Shown: positions 1-5,547 of the stretch, one piece after another
Layout: each line of letters begins with the position of its first letter
Numbering within the stretch: the first letter of the stretch is position 1
NCBI GenBank assembly: GCA_964644555.1
Contig: CAZXWI010000102.1
Coordinates: forward strand, 1-5,552
Origin: RUG14186 sp964644555
GTDB taxonomy: Bacteria > Bacillota > Clostridia > Eubacteriales > Anaerofustaceae
DNA: 5,552 bases
Direction: 5' to 3'
Position numbers and translations under genes: made by a program
The notes under the pieces: model-generated
The model's input: the letters and a program-made list of their open reading frames with translations, nothing else
What the model was told of the DNA's origin: nothing
The model's database searches: none

Positions 1-707
1 AGCTCGCATTGAATGATGTGAGCTTTGAGGTTAAAAACGGAGAATTTTTATCGATTCTCGGTCCGTCGGGTTGCGGCAAGACCACGCTTTTGCGTATTTT
101 GGTAGGTCTTATGCAGCCAACATCGGGCAAAATTTACAAAGAAGGCGAAGATATAACATCTTTGCCTGCATCTAAGCGTGGTATGGGCATAGTTTTTCAA
201 AATTATGCCCTATTTGAGAATATGACGGCAATTGAGAATGTGTCATATGCTCTTAAAGTAAATAAAGTTCCCAAGGCAGATGCCAATAAAACTGCAAGTG
301 AACTCCTTACTCAGTTAGGGCTTGGTGAATACATCAACAAAAAGCCCATACAGCTCTCGGGCGGTCAGCAACAAAGGGTTGCAATAGCCAGAACATTGGC
401 AATGAAGCCCGATATCATATTGTTTGACGAACCTATGAGTGCGCTCGATGTGGATACACGATTGAGCCTCAGAGATGAAATCAAAAATATACAAAAAGAG
501 TACAAAACTACCATGATATACATTACTCACGATCAGGAGGAGGCTTTTGCCATGTCCGATAGGATAATGATAATGGAAAAGGCAAATTTGGTGCAGATCG
601 ACACCCCCGAAAACATTATCAAAAATCCGGTCAACGATTATGTACAGAGTTTTGTTATTGATAACTTGCATAAAAAGATAAATTCGCTCAGGAAGTATAT
701 ATATTAA
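1..707 (+). CDS. ABC importer ATP-binding protein, 5' end cut by window edge (candidate 2-aminoethylphosphonate transporter)
   Basis: Cytoplasmic ATPase that would power the permease encoded immediately downstream. The open frame runs in from the left edge (codons start at base 3, reading L-A-L-N-D-V), so the TTG at 9 is not the true start and roughly 15-25 N-terminal residues are missing. Numbering from base 9, all ABC motifs are present: Walker A GPSGCGKTT (18-26), Q-loop Q64, signature LSGGQ (116-120), Walker B IILFDE (136-141), D-loop SALD (144-147) and H-loop H174. The sequence resembles the CysA/PotA/FbpC/PhnT group of importer ATPases. The protein ends soon after the nucleotide-binding domain, so the C-terminal TOBE domain usual in that group (about 350 residues) is absent; the ending looks natural, not frameshifted. 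Its TAA directly abuts the next ATG. Substrate is inferred from neighbours only. Confidence 0.95.
   Translation, partial: LALNDVSFEVKNGEFLSILGPSGCGKTTLLRILVGLMQPTSGKIYKEGEDITSLPASKRGMGIVFQNYALFENMTAIENVSYALKVNKVPKADANKTASELLTQLGLGEYINKKPIQLSGGQQQRVAIARTLAMKPDIILFDEPMSALDVDTRLSLRDEIKNIQKEYKTTMIYITHDQEEAFAMSDRIMIMEKANLVQIDTPENIIKNPVNDYVQSFVIDNLHKKINSLRKYIY
690..695 (+). promoter_or_regulatory. Ribosome binding site of the permease gene
   Basis: AGGAAG lies inside the end of the ATPase gene, 12 bases before the ATG at 708. The spacing is slightly long, but the ATG directly follows the upstream stop codon, so reinitiation by the same ribosomes is likely. Confidence 0.55.
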
Positions 708-2306
708 ATGGAAAATGTCAGAAACAATAAAAAACTGAGCGTTTGCCAAATAATGCTCATGGCGGTATTTTTCGTTTGCGTAATACTGCCTTTGATAAGA
801 ATGTTTTTGTATATTGATGCTGACACGATAGTTAAGGTGGTCAGCACGGAATATTTTTATTCCATAATAGCAAATTCGCTTACTGCAACGCTGATATCCA
901 CATTGATTACGGTGGTTGTTGCACTTGTGCTTGCCTTTGCCATTGAAAGAACGGGTATTAAGTTTAAGGGATTGTTCAGGGTTTTATTATCGCTTCCCAT
1001 GCTCATACCGTCCATTTCCATAGGCTTCGGACTTATAACAGTTTTGGGAAACAATGGTATAGTAACGAATATGTTGGGGCTTAATACCAACATTTACGGT
1101 TTATTCGGCATTGTATTGGGTTCGGTAATGTATTCATTCCCTGTGGCATTTATAATGATAGACGATGTATTAAAATATGAGGACGGGCTTGCCTATGAAG
1201 CTTGTGAGGTATTGGGAATATCGAAATTCAAGCAATTTGTGTCGATAACATTGCCTTATCTAAAAAAACCGCTGATATCCGTTGTGTTTGCCGTATTTAC
1301 CATGGTAATCACAGATTACGGTGTGCCTCTTATGGTAGGCGGCAAATATATGACGCTTCCTATGATAATGTACCAGGAAGTTATAGGAAAATTTGACATT
1401 GCGAAAGGTTCGGTATACGGTGCCATATTGCTTTTGCCTGCCGTTGTGGCATTTGTGGAAGATATTATCAACAAAGATTCGGCTAAGTCGGGCTTCGTTA
1501 CTCATGAATACAATATAAAAGAAAGCAAATGGATAAATTTGTTATCATATATTTTTGTGGGTGCTGTAATTGTTTTCGTGCTTTTGCCTATAGTTTCGTT
1601 TATAGTTTTGGCATTTGCTAAAAATTATCCGAGTGATATGAGCATAACGATAGACAACTTGGTAAAGACCGTTACCAAAAAAGGCGATGTATATTTACTT
1701 AATTCCGTGATAATGTCGTTTGCGACTTCAGTGGTCGGTACTGTGCTTTCGTTTGTAACCGCATATATGAGCGCAAGAACCAATACAAAATTATCTAAAT
1801 TATTGCACTTAAGCGCAATAGCATCGTTGGCAATACCGGGAATAGTGCTTGGTTTATCGTATGTAATAACATTTAAAGCAACTCCGATATACTCCACTTT
1901 GATAGTGCTTGTTATGGTAAATACGGTGCATTTCTTTGCTTCTCCGTATTTGATGATGTACAATTCATTTAACAAGCTCAATGAAAACCTTGAAGCCGTG
2001 GGGCAAACGCTGGGAGTAGGCAGAGCAAGAATGCTTATAGATGTGTTTCTTCCCATGAGTAAGTACACATTAGCGGAAATGTTCGTATATTTTTTCGTAA
2101 ATTGTATGATGACCATATCTGCGGTATCTTTTTTGGCAAACACATCCAACAAGCCGATATCGCTTATGATAACGCAGTTTGAGGCTCAGGCGATGTTTGA
2201 ATGTGCGGCAGTTGTATCGCTTTGGATACTCATCATAAATATAATACTTAAAAGCGTTTTGCAGCTACTCGGCAAAATGGCAGAGCGTGATATGGGAGCA
2301 AAATAA
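708..2306 (+). CDS. ABC importer permease, fused two-domain FbpB/PhnU2-like protein
   Basis: Integral membrane subunit of the importer, 532 residues, with two binding-protein-dependent permease domains in one chain, as in the iron(III) (FbpB), ThiP and putative 2-aminoethylphosphonate (PhnU2-type) families. Each half carries the EAA loop that contacts the ATPase: residues 164-183 (starts EACEVLG, ends ITLP) and 429-449 (starts EAVGQTLG, ends VFLP). About twelve hydrophobic segments are visible, including 13-35, 53-79, 92-113, 131-151, 187-209, 236-251, 278-304, 331-353, 367-388, 396-412, 457-477 and 498-516. The segment TDYGVPLMVGGKY (202-214) after the first EAA loop resembles the FbpB/PhnU2 type. 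ATG at 708 abuts the ATPase stop, and the stop overlaps the next start by one base. Fused permeases of this kind also carry iron or thiamine, so phosphonate specificity is inferred mainly from the LicC-like gene that follows. Confidence 0.93.
   Translation: MENVRNNKKLSVCQIMLMAVFFVCVILPLIRMFLYIDADTIVKVVSTEYFYSIIANSLTATLISTLITVVVALVLAFAIERTGIKFKGLFRVLLSLPMLIPSISIGFGLITVLGNNGIVTNMLGLNTNIYGLFGIVLGSVMYSFPVAFIMIDDVLKYEDGLAYEACEVLGISKFKQFVSITLPYLKKPLISVVFAVFTMVITDYGVPLMVGGKYMTLPMIMYQEVIGKFDIAKGSVYGAILLLPAVVAFVEDIINKDSAKSGFVTHEYNIKESKWINLLSYIFVGAVIVFVLLPIVSFIVLAFAKNYPSDMSITIDNLVKTVTKKGDVYLLNSVIMSFATSVVGTVLSFVTAYMSARTNTKLSKLLHLSAIASLAIPGIVLGLSYVITFKATPIYSTLIVLVMVNTVHFFASPYLMMYNSFNKLNENLEAVGQTLGVGRARMLIDVFLPMSKYTLAEMFVYFFVNCMMTISAVSFLANTSNKPISLMITQFEAQAMFECAAVVSLWILIINIILKSVLQLLGKMAERDMGAK
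2294..2298 (+). promoter_or_regulatory. Ribosome binding site of the LicC-like gene
   Basis: GGGAG lies 7 bases before the ATG at 2306. It sits inside the permease gene, whose TAA shares its last A with that ATG (TAATG), which supports translational coupling and this start. Confidence 0.7.
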
Positions 2307-3196
2307 TGATAACTAAAAAACAATTTGACATATTGACATTCTTGGAGAATAAGAGCGAAACTTATTCCCAAAGGGACATCGCAGCGGCTCTGGGAATTTC
2401 GTTGGGAAGCGTAAATAAGCTTATTAAGGAACTCAACGAACTCGGTTATTGCTGTGAAAACAAAATAACCGATGATGGAATCAAGGCACTTGAGCCATAC
2501 AGAGTAAAACGTGCCGTTTTTATTGCAGCAGGGTTCGGTTCTCGTATGGTGCCGATTACGCTCAACACTCCTAAGCCATTGGTAAGGGTTCATGGTAAAA
2601 AGATAATAGAAACTTTATTGGACGCAGTGGTTGAGGCACAGATAGAAGAGATTGTTATAGTAAGAGGGTATTTGGGAGAGCAGTTTGATCAGCTTCTAAA
2701 AAAATATCCGAATATCAAATTTATAGAAAATACGATGTTCAACGAAACCAATAATATTTCTTCGGTATACCTTTGCAGAGAACTTTTACAAAATGCGTAT
2801 ATCTTGGAGGGGGATTTGGTCTTGCATAATCCAAAACTCATCACAAAATATCAATACGAAACCAATTATTTGGGAATCCCCGTTGAATCCACCGATGATT
2901 GGTGTTTTTACGCTCAAGATAACGGCGTAGTCAAAAAGATGGCAATCGGAGGAACGAACTGCCATAAAATGGTGGGTATATCCTATTGGACTGCAGCTGA
3001 CGGAGCTAAACTCAGCGAAGATGTGGCAAAAGTGTTTACCGCTCCTGGAGGAAAGGAAAGATATTGGGATCAAGTGGCATTGGAATACCATTTGGGTGAA
3101 TATGATGTGCATATAAGAGAATGTTCCCAAGATGATATAGTTGAAATAGATACATTCAACGAGCTCAAAGCAATAGATTCCATATATGATATTTAG
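2306..3196 (+). CDS. Winged helix-turn-helix / LicC-like nucleotidyltransferase fusion (candidate CTP:phosphocholine or phosphonate cytidylyltransferase)
   Basis: A 296-residue, two-part cytoplasmic protein. Residues 1-62 form a winged helix-turn-helix like those of MarR-type regulators (helices around 20-46, SQRDIAAALGIS then SVNKLIKELNELGY). Residues 68-296 are a nucleotidyltransferase resembling LicC, which transfers CMP from CTP to phosphocholine. Visible motifs are the nucleotide loop AAGFGSRM (74-81), TPKPLV (88-93), GYLGEQF (121-127), NETNNISS (146-153), LEGD with likely metal ligand D170 (167-170), DDW (197-199), GISYW (224-228), YWD (253-255) and EID with likely second metal ligand D282 (280-282). 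No choline kinase domain follows. Position at the end of an importer operon suggests it activates the imported compound; 2-aminoethylphosphonate is an alternative acceptor, as in PntC-type enzymes. The HTH may regulate the operon. Family call is firm; acceptor substrate is inference. Confidence 0.9.
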   Translation: MITKKQFDILTFLENKSETYSQRDIAAALGISLGSVNKLIKELNELGYCCENKITDDGIKALEPYRVKRAVFIAAGFGSRMVPITLNTPKPLVRVHGKKIIETLLDAVVEAQIEEIVIVRGYLGEQFDQLLKKYPNIKFIENTMFNETNNISSVYLCRELLQNAYILEGDLVLHNPKLITKYQYETNYLGIPVESTDDWCFYAQDNGVVKKMAIGGTNCHKMVGISYWTAADGAKLSEDVAKVFTAPGGKERYWDQVALEYHLGEYDVHIRECSQDDIVEIDTFNELKAIDSIYDI

Positions 3197-3218
3197 TGAT
3201 TTGTAAATTATAAAAAAT

Positions 3219-3256
3219 AAACGGATGAAGCTTCATATGACGTTCATCCGTTTTTT
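3219..3256. terminator. Bidirectional intrinsic terminator between converging genes
   Basis: ACGGATGAA (3221-3229) pairs perfectly with TTCATCCGT (3243-3251), and two flanking A-T pairs can extend the stem to 11 bp; the loop is 13 bases. Six T follow on the + strand (3251-3256), and on the - strand the stem is followed by a T-rich run (complement of 3211-3220). It lies 24 bases past the LicC-like stop and about 30 past the azlD stop, so it can end both transcripts. Part of the 5' arm and loop also forms the perfect palindrome ATGAAGCTTCAT (3225-3236), an alternative pairing. Confidence 0.85.
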
Positions 3257-3282
3257 ATTATTTAATTGAAAATATGTAAATA

Positions 3283-3609
3283 TTACACAAACACCTGCTG
3301 CACCAATATCATATAGCATATAGTGCCGGAGGCAACTGACAAAAGTGTTTGCTTTTTCCAAAGATGCACTACTATGATAACCGCTATGGAGATTAATTCG
3401 GGCAGTGCAAAAGGAGAAGAAATCAAAGAAACATTCTTTAAACAATATACCACCAAAAGCGAGAATACCGCAGCCGGCAGAACTTTGCCGAGGTAATGAA
3501 TGTATTTTGGGGTATTGTTTTCTTTGAATATCAAAAACGGAACAAATCTGGTTATGATGGTGGCAAGGGCAATCATACATATGGTTATGAGTTGTTCGGT
3601 TATGTTCAT
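3283..3609 (-). CDS. azlD: AzlD-family branched-chain amino acid exporter small subunit
   Basis: Small hydrophobic protein of 108 residues, the usual size of AzlD, which works with AzlC as a two-component exporter (4-azaleucine resistance in Bacillus subtilis; branched-chain amino acids by family knowledge). Four membrane segments are visible at about 6-26, 42-58, 69-84 and 89-106. Family-like motifs are TRFVPFLIF (20-28) and LPAAVFSLLVVY (44-55). ATG at 3609 shares its A with the azlC stop (TAATG on the - strand) and is preceded by a full AGGAGG site, so start and coupling are well supported. The exact substrate cannot be read from the sequence. Confidence 0.92.
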   Translation of the reverse strand: MNITEQLITICMIALATIITRFVPFLIFKENNTPKYIHYLGKVLPAAVFSLLVVYCLKNVSLISSPFALPELISIAVIIVVHLWKKQTLLSVASGTICYMILVQQVFV

Positions 3610-4316
3610 TAGTTGTCCTCCTTTTCAAGATAAGGTCTGAGTATGGTAAGTAACAGAAGTATGAGTATCATGGCCGGAATGATGAAATTATCTTTTCCGA
3701 ATATGATAAGGCAAAGCAGTGATATGCCAAAGCCGCATAGAGCGCTTGTGTGGTTATCGTCTTTAAGCCATTGATTGAGCATGATTACCGTAAACATGGC
3801 GGTCATGGTAAAATCAAGGCCTTTCGTGTTAAAGGTGATGAAAGAGCCGAAAAGGCTTCCGAGTGATGCACCCAATACCCAATAGGTATGATCCAAAAGA
3901 GTAACGAAAAACATAAACCAGCCCTTATCAACCCCTTCGGGTATATCTACAGAGCAGTTTACCGAAAATGTTTCGTCGCACATACCGTATATTAAGTAGG
4001 CTTTCTTCAGCCCGACATTTGAATATTTATCGAGCATTGATATGCCGTAGAACAAATGCCTTGCATTGAGCATGAGGGTTAAGGTGAATGCTTCAAGCGG
4101 ATTAAAAGAGCTCGTCAAAAGCCCCACCGCCAAAAATTCGGCACTGCCAGCAAATACAGTAATGCTCATGAGTATGGGAATAAATGCCATAAGAGATGAT
4201 GTGCGAGCGTAGATGCCGTAGGTGATGCCCATAAAGAGAAAACCTGCCATAATGGGTATTGTGTGCGGAAATGCCGCTTTGAGTGCTGTGAGTCTGTCTT
4301 GTTTAGTCGTATGCAT
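3609..4316 (-). CDS. azlC: AzlC-family branched-chain amino acid exporter large subunit
   Basis: Inner-membrane partner of AzlD, 235 residues, matching the usual AzlC length of about 230-250. Family-like features are GFLFMGITYG (25-34), FAGSAEFLAVG (55-65), LNARHLFYGIS (83-93) and DETFS (114-118), with hydrophobic segments at about 17-36, 42-68, 76-94, 133-160, 167-183, 193-207 and 210-227. The frame is open up to an ATG at 4382, but that would add 22 residues without family resemblance, encoded across a strong hairpin (4353-4381). ATG at 4316 gives the expected N-terminus (basic stretch, then first membrane helix) and has AAAGG 8 bases upstream, so I chose it. It lies 83 bases downstream of padR on the same strand. 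Whether it has its own promoter or depends on read-through from padR is not resolved. Confidence 0.92.
   Translation of the reverse strand: MHTTKQDRLTALKAAFPHTIPIMAGFLFMGITYGIYARTSSLMAFIPILMSITVFAGSAEFLAVGLLTSSFNPLEAFTLTLMLNARHLFYGISMLDKYSNVGLKKAYLIYGMCDETFSVNCSVDIPEGVDKGWFMFFVTLLDHTYWVLGASLGSLFGSFITFNTKGLDFTMTAMFTVIMLNQWLKDDNHTSALCGFGISLLCLIIFGKDNFIIPAMILILLLLTILRPYLEKEDN
3617..3622 (-). promoter_or_regulatory. Ribosome binding site of azlD
   Basis: A complete AGGAGG on the - strand, 7 bases before the azlD ATG and inside the end of azlC. It fixes the azlD start and suggests AzlD is translated at least as well as AzlC. Confidence 0.85.
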
Positions 4317-4352
4317 GATGTTTACCTTTATGTTGTAAGTATGAAATATAAT

Positions 4353-4381
4353 TGCAGCACCCTTTAAATGTAGGTGCTGCA
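4353..4381. other. GC-rich hairpin between padR and azlC
   Basis: TGCAGCACC (4353-4361) and GGTGCTGCA (4373-4381) are perfect 9-bp inverted repeats with an 11-base loop and six G-C pairs. On the - strand it lies 18 bases after the padR stop and about 36 before the azlC ATG, followed by ATTATATTTC, which is T-rich but not a clean T-run. It could be a weak or partial terminator/attenuator, an mRNA-stabilising structure, or a protein-binding site. On the + strand it is followed by TTTT, but no + strand gene ends here. Confidence 0.75.
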
Positions 4382-4399
4382 TTTTATGTAGGTATTAAA

Positions 4400-4909
4400 T
4401 TAATCAGTAATTCCGTATTTTTGTTTCAGAGTGTCGATAAATCTGAGTTCCGTTTGAGTCTTAGCGCTTAAGTAGTTTTGCAAGAGCAAAATGTCGTAGG
4501 TCATATCCGGAAAATTTTGTAAATTCTCGATTATGCCGAGGGTTATTCCGAAAGAGCTCAGCGCATGTTTTCTCGTTTCAAGAATGTTTTTAATTGTGTC
4601 GTTGTCCAAAAGCTGGAAGAACGCAACACGGATATAGAATTCATCGTCTGAAAAGGCATTTTTTGTGTTGTAGTTGCTCAGAAGCTCTATAAGACGATCT
4701 TTGCCCTTTTCTGTTATGGAATAAACTTTGCGTGGTGGGTTGTTGTCCTGCTGCTGCATATCAAGAGTAACACAATCCGCAGCGGCAAGTTTTTTGAGTA
4801 GTGGGTAAATCTTGTTGTTGTTGGGATTGAGTACTTGGAGCTTTGTTTTTAATTCGTAGCCATGACATGGTTTCAACATCAGGTTTGAAAGAATCATTAA
4901 TTCAAGCAT
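4400..4909 (-). CDS. PadR-family transcriptional regulator
   Basis: A 169-residue DNA-binding protein of the PadR family, homodimeric winged-helix regulators that often respond to small molecules and control an adjacent transporter. The N-terminus is typical: MLELMILSNLM, then HGYEL (16-20), recognition-helix region NNKIYPLLKKL (31-41) and wing NPPRKVYSITEKGKDRL (57-73). Residues about 80-169 form the helical C-terminal dimerisation region (Vir_act_alpha_C-like), the length expected of the longer PadR subgroup. The ATG at 4909 starts exactly where PadR proteins usually begin and has GGAG 10 bases upstream. The gene sits between a ferredoxin gene and azlC, all on the - strand. It has an extended -10 promoter inside a large inverted repeat, consistent with autoregulation. 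Control of azlCD is inferred from adjacency; the effector is unknown. Confidence 0.93.
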   Translation of the reverse strand: MLELMILSNLMLKPCHGYELKTKLQVLNPNNNKIYPLLKKLAAADCVTLDMQQQDNNPPRKVYSITEKGKDRLIELLSNYNTKNAFSDDEFYIRVAFFQLLDNDTIKNILETRKHALSSFGITLGIIENLQNFPDMTYDILLLQNYLSAKTQTELRFIDTLKQKYGITD

Positions 4910-4933
4910 TGTGAAGTATCTCCGTAAAAAATA

Positions 4934-4975
4934 AATAATCGTAAAACTTATTATAACATAAATCTTACGATTATT
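4934..4975. repeat. Large inverted repeat spanning the padR promoter (candidate operator and/or ferredoxin terminator)
   Basis: AATAATCGTAA (4934-4944) and TTACGATTATT (4965-4975) are perfect 11-bp inverted repeats separated by 20 bases, with partial inner pairing (4948-4951 with 4958-4961). The centre of symmetry falls within the padR -10 hexamer, as expected of an operator that blocks RNA polymerase. On the - strand the same sequence could also fold downstream of the ferredoxin stop (27 bases away) and is followed by TATTTTTT (4926-4933), so it may also act as an intrinsic terminator. The stem has only two G-C pairs, which weakens that second reading. Confidence 0.7.
4950..4958 (-). promoter_or_regulatory. 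padR promoter, extended -10 element
   Basis: The - strand reads TGTTATAAT, an exact TGnTATAAT extended -10 element, about 40 bases before the padR ATG. No good -35 hexamer is seen at 16-18 bp, which extended -10 promoters tolerate. The element is centred within the inverted repeat at 4934-4975. Confidence 0.7.
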
Positions 4976-5001
4976 CAGGAGAAATTTAAGGAAATTAGTA
5001 T

Positions 5002-5388
5002 TTATTCTTCAACAATTTCGAGTATTTCCTGCGGGCAAGCTTTTACACATATGCCGCAAGCGATACATTTTGTTGCGAATAAATTATCGTGAGACTTGCA
5101 AATGACATTCTGCGGACAAATGTCGGCGCAAGCCAAACAACCAACGCAAAGTTTTTTGTCGATTACATATGTGCCTTTTTTGTTTTGAGAAATAGCTCCC
5201 TTAGGACATACTAATTGACATTTACCGCACTGTGTGCAAGTGTCGATATTGATTTCGGCAGCATTTCCGCCAACTCTGATACAAGAAAGTTTGGGGTTGT
5301 ACACTTTGTAGAAAGCTTCCGAACAAGCCTGTTCGCATGATAAACATGCCGCACACTGACTTACATCTTTAACAATTAATTTTTTCAT
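5002..5388 (-). CDS. Four-cluster [4Fe-4S] ferredoxin-like electron transfer protein
   Basis: Soluble iron-sulfur protein of 128 residues with four CxxCxxCxxxC motifs: C12-C15-C18-C22, C51-C54-C57-C61, C81-C84-C87-C91 and C108-C111-C114-C118. That is enough for four [4Fe-4S] clusters, as in HycB/HydN/CooF-type and DmsB-type electron transfer subunits. The last three motifs end in Cys-Pro; the first does not. Two more cysteines (C36, C97) are outside the motifs. There is no signal peptide or membrane segment, so it is cytoplasmic. The frame is open to an ATG at 5445, but that would start inside the promoter region; ATG at 5388 has GGAGG 6 bases upstream and begins MKKLIVKD, so I chose it. The redox partner (for example an aldehyde oxidoreductase, hydrogenase or CO dehydrogenase) is not encoded in this window, and the following gene is an unrelated regulator with its own promoter. 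Confidence 0.92.
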   Translation of the reverse strand: MKKLIVKDVSQCAACLSCEQACSEAFYKVYNPKLSCIRVGGNAAEINIDTCTQCGKCQLVCPKGAISQNKKGTYVIDKKLCVGCLACADICPQNVICKSHDNLFATKCIACGICVKACPQEILEIVEE

Positions 5389-5394
5389 ATGTTT

Positions 5395-5399
5395 CCTCC
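5395..5399 (-). promoter_or_regulatory. Ribosome binding site of the ferredoxin-like gene
   Basis: GGAGG on the - strand, 6 bases before the ATG at 5388. It decides the start against the upstream in-frame ATG at 5445, which would precede the promoter -10 element. Confidence 0.85.
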
Positions 5400-5430
5400 G
5401 AAATGGTCTGTATGCAATTTCTATGTACCT

Positions 5431-5458
5431 ATTATACCATAACATTTCAAAAGTGCAA
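5431..5458 (-). promoter_or_regulatory. Promoter of the ferredoxin-like gene
   Basis: The - strand carries TATAAT (5431-5436) preceded by TGG, giving an exact extended -10 (TGnTATAAT), with a partial -35 TTGCAC (5453-5458) 16 bp upstream. Transcription would begin near 5424, leaving a leader of about 36 bases. Confidence 0.7.
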
Positions 5459-5465
5459 TATTTAA

Positions 5466-5493
5466 TTGTGTTTTTATTAACCTATGTTAAAAT
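5466..5493 (+). promoter_or_regulatory. Possible second rightward promoter
   Basis: TTGTGT (5466-5471), 16 bp, then TAAAAT (5488-5493) with TG in the extended -10 position (5485-5486). It overlaps a short inverted repeat TTAAC-N4-GTTAA (5477-5490). Such weak matches are common in AT-rich DNA, so this is tentative. Confidence 0.25.
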
Positions 5494-5518
5494 TATACTA
5501 TTAAATTTAATTTAATCG

Positions 5519-5547
5519 TTGACATCTTCTCACAATATATTTATAAT
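5519..5547 (+). promoter_or_regulatory. Exact consensus SigA promoter reading out of the window
   Basis: TTGACA (5519-5524), a 17-bp spacer, and TATAAT (5542-5547) match the housekeeping consensus at all twelve positions with optimal spacing. The region just upstream (about 5490-5516) is almost entirely A and T, like an UP element. Transcription would start at or just beyond the right edge, so the product is not visible. It is divergent from the ferredoxin promoter. Confidence 0.85.

Noticed and set aside
9..11. TTG at base 9 as the start of the ATPase gene
   Set aside because: The frame is open to the window edge and the residues before it (L-A) fit the usual ABC N-terminal strand; the real start is upstream.
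315..749. Open frame on the - strand opposite the ATPase gene
   Set aside because: It runs antisense to a well-supported ABC ATPase, has no recognisable domain and no ribosome site that I can see.
1625..2152. 175-codon open frame on the - strand opposite the permease
   Set aside because: Antisense shadow of a conserved membrane protein; its composition reflects the reversed hydrophobic codons.
2186..2593. 135-codon open frame on the - strand across the permease/LicC-like junction
   Set aside because: Antisense to two coupled genes, with no family resemblance.
3233..3628. 131-codon open frame on the - strand overlapping azlD
   Set aside because: Different frame from azlD, which has AzlD motifs, a TAATG coupling and AGGAGG; this frame also runs through the terminator.
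4317..4382. N-terminal extension of azlC starting at the ATG at 4382
   Set aside because: It would add 22 residues with no AzlC resemblance, encoded through the hairpin, while ATG 4316 has an upstream AAAGG and gives the normal family N-terminus.
4317..4399. T-box or other amino acid riboswitch ahead of azlC
   Set aside because: The gap is only 83 bases and holds a single hairpin; there is no T-box consensus or multi-stem architecture.
5389..5445. N-terminal extension of the ferredoxin from the ATG at 5445
   Set aside because: That ATG lies upstream of the extended -10 promoter, and a strong GGAGG site precedes the internal ATG at 5388.
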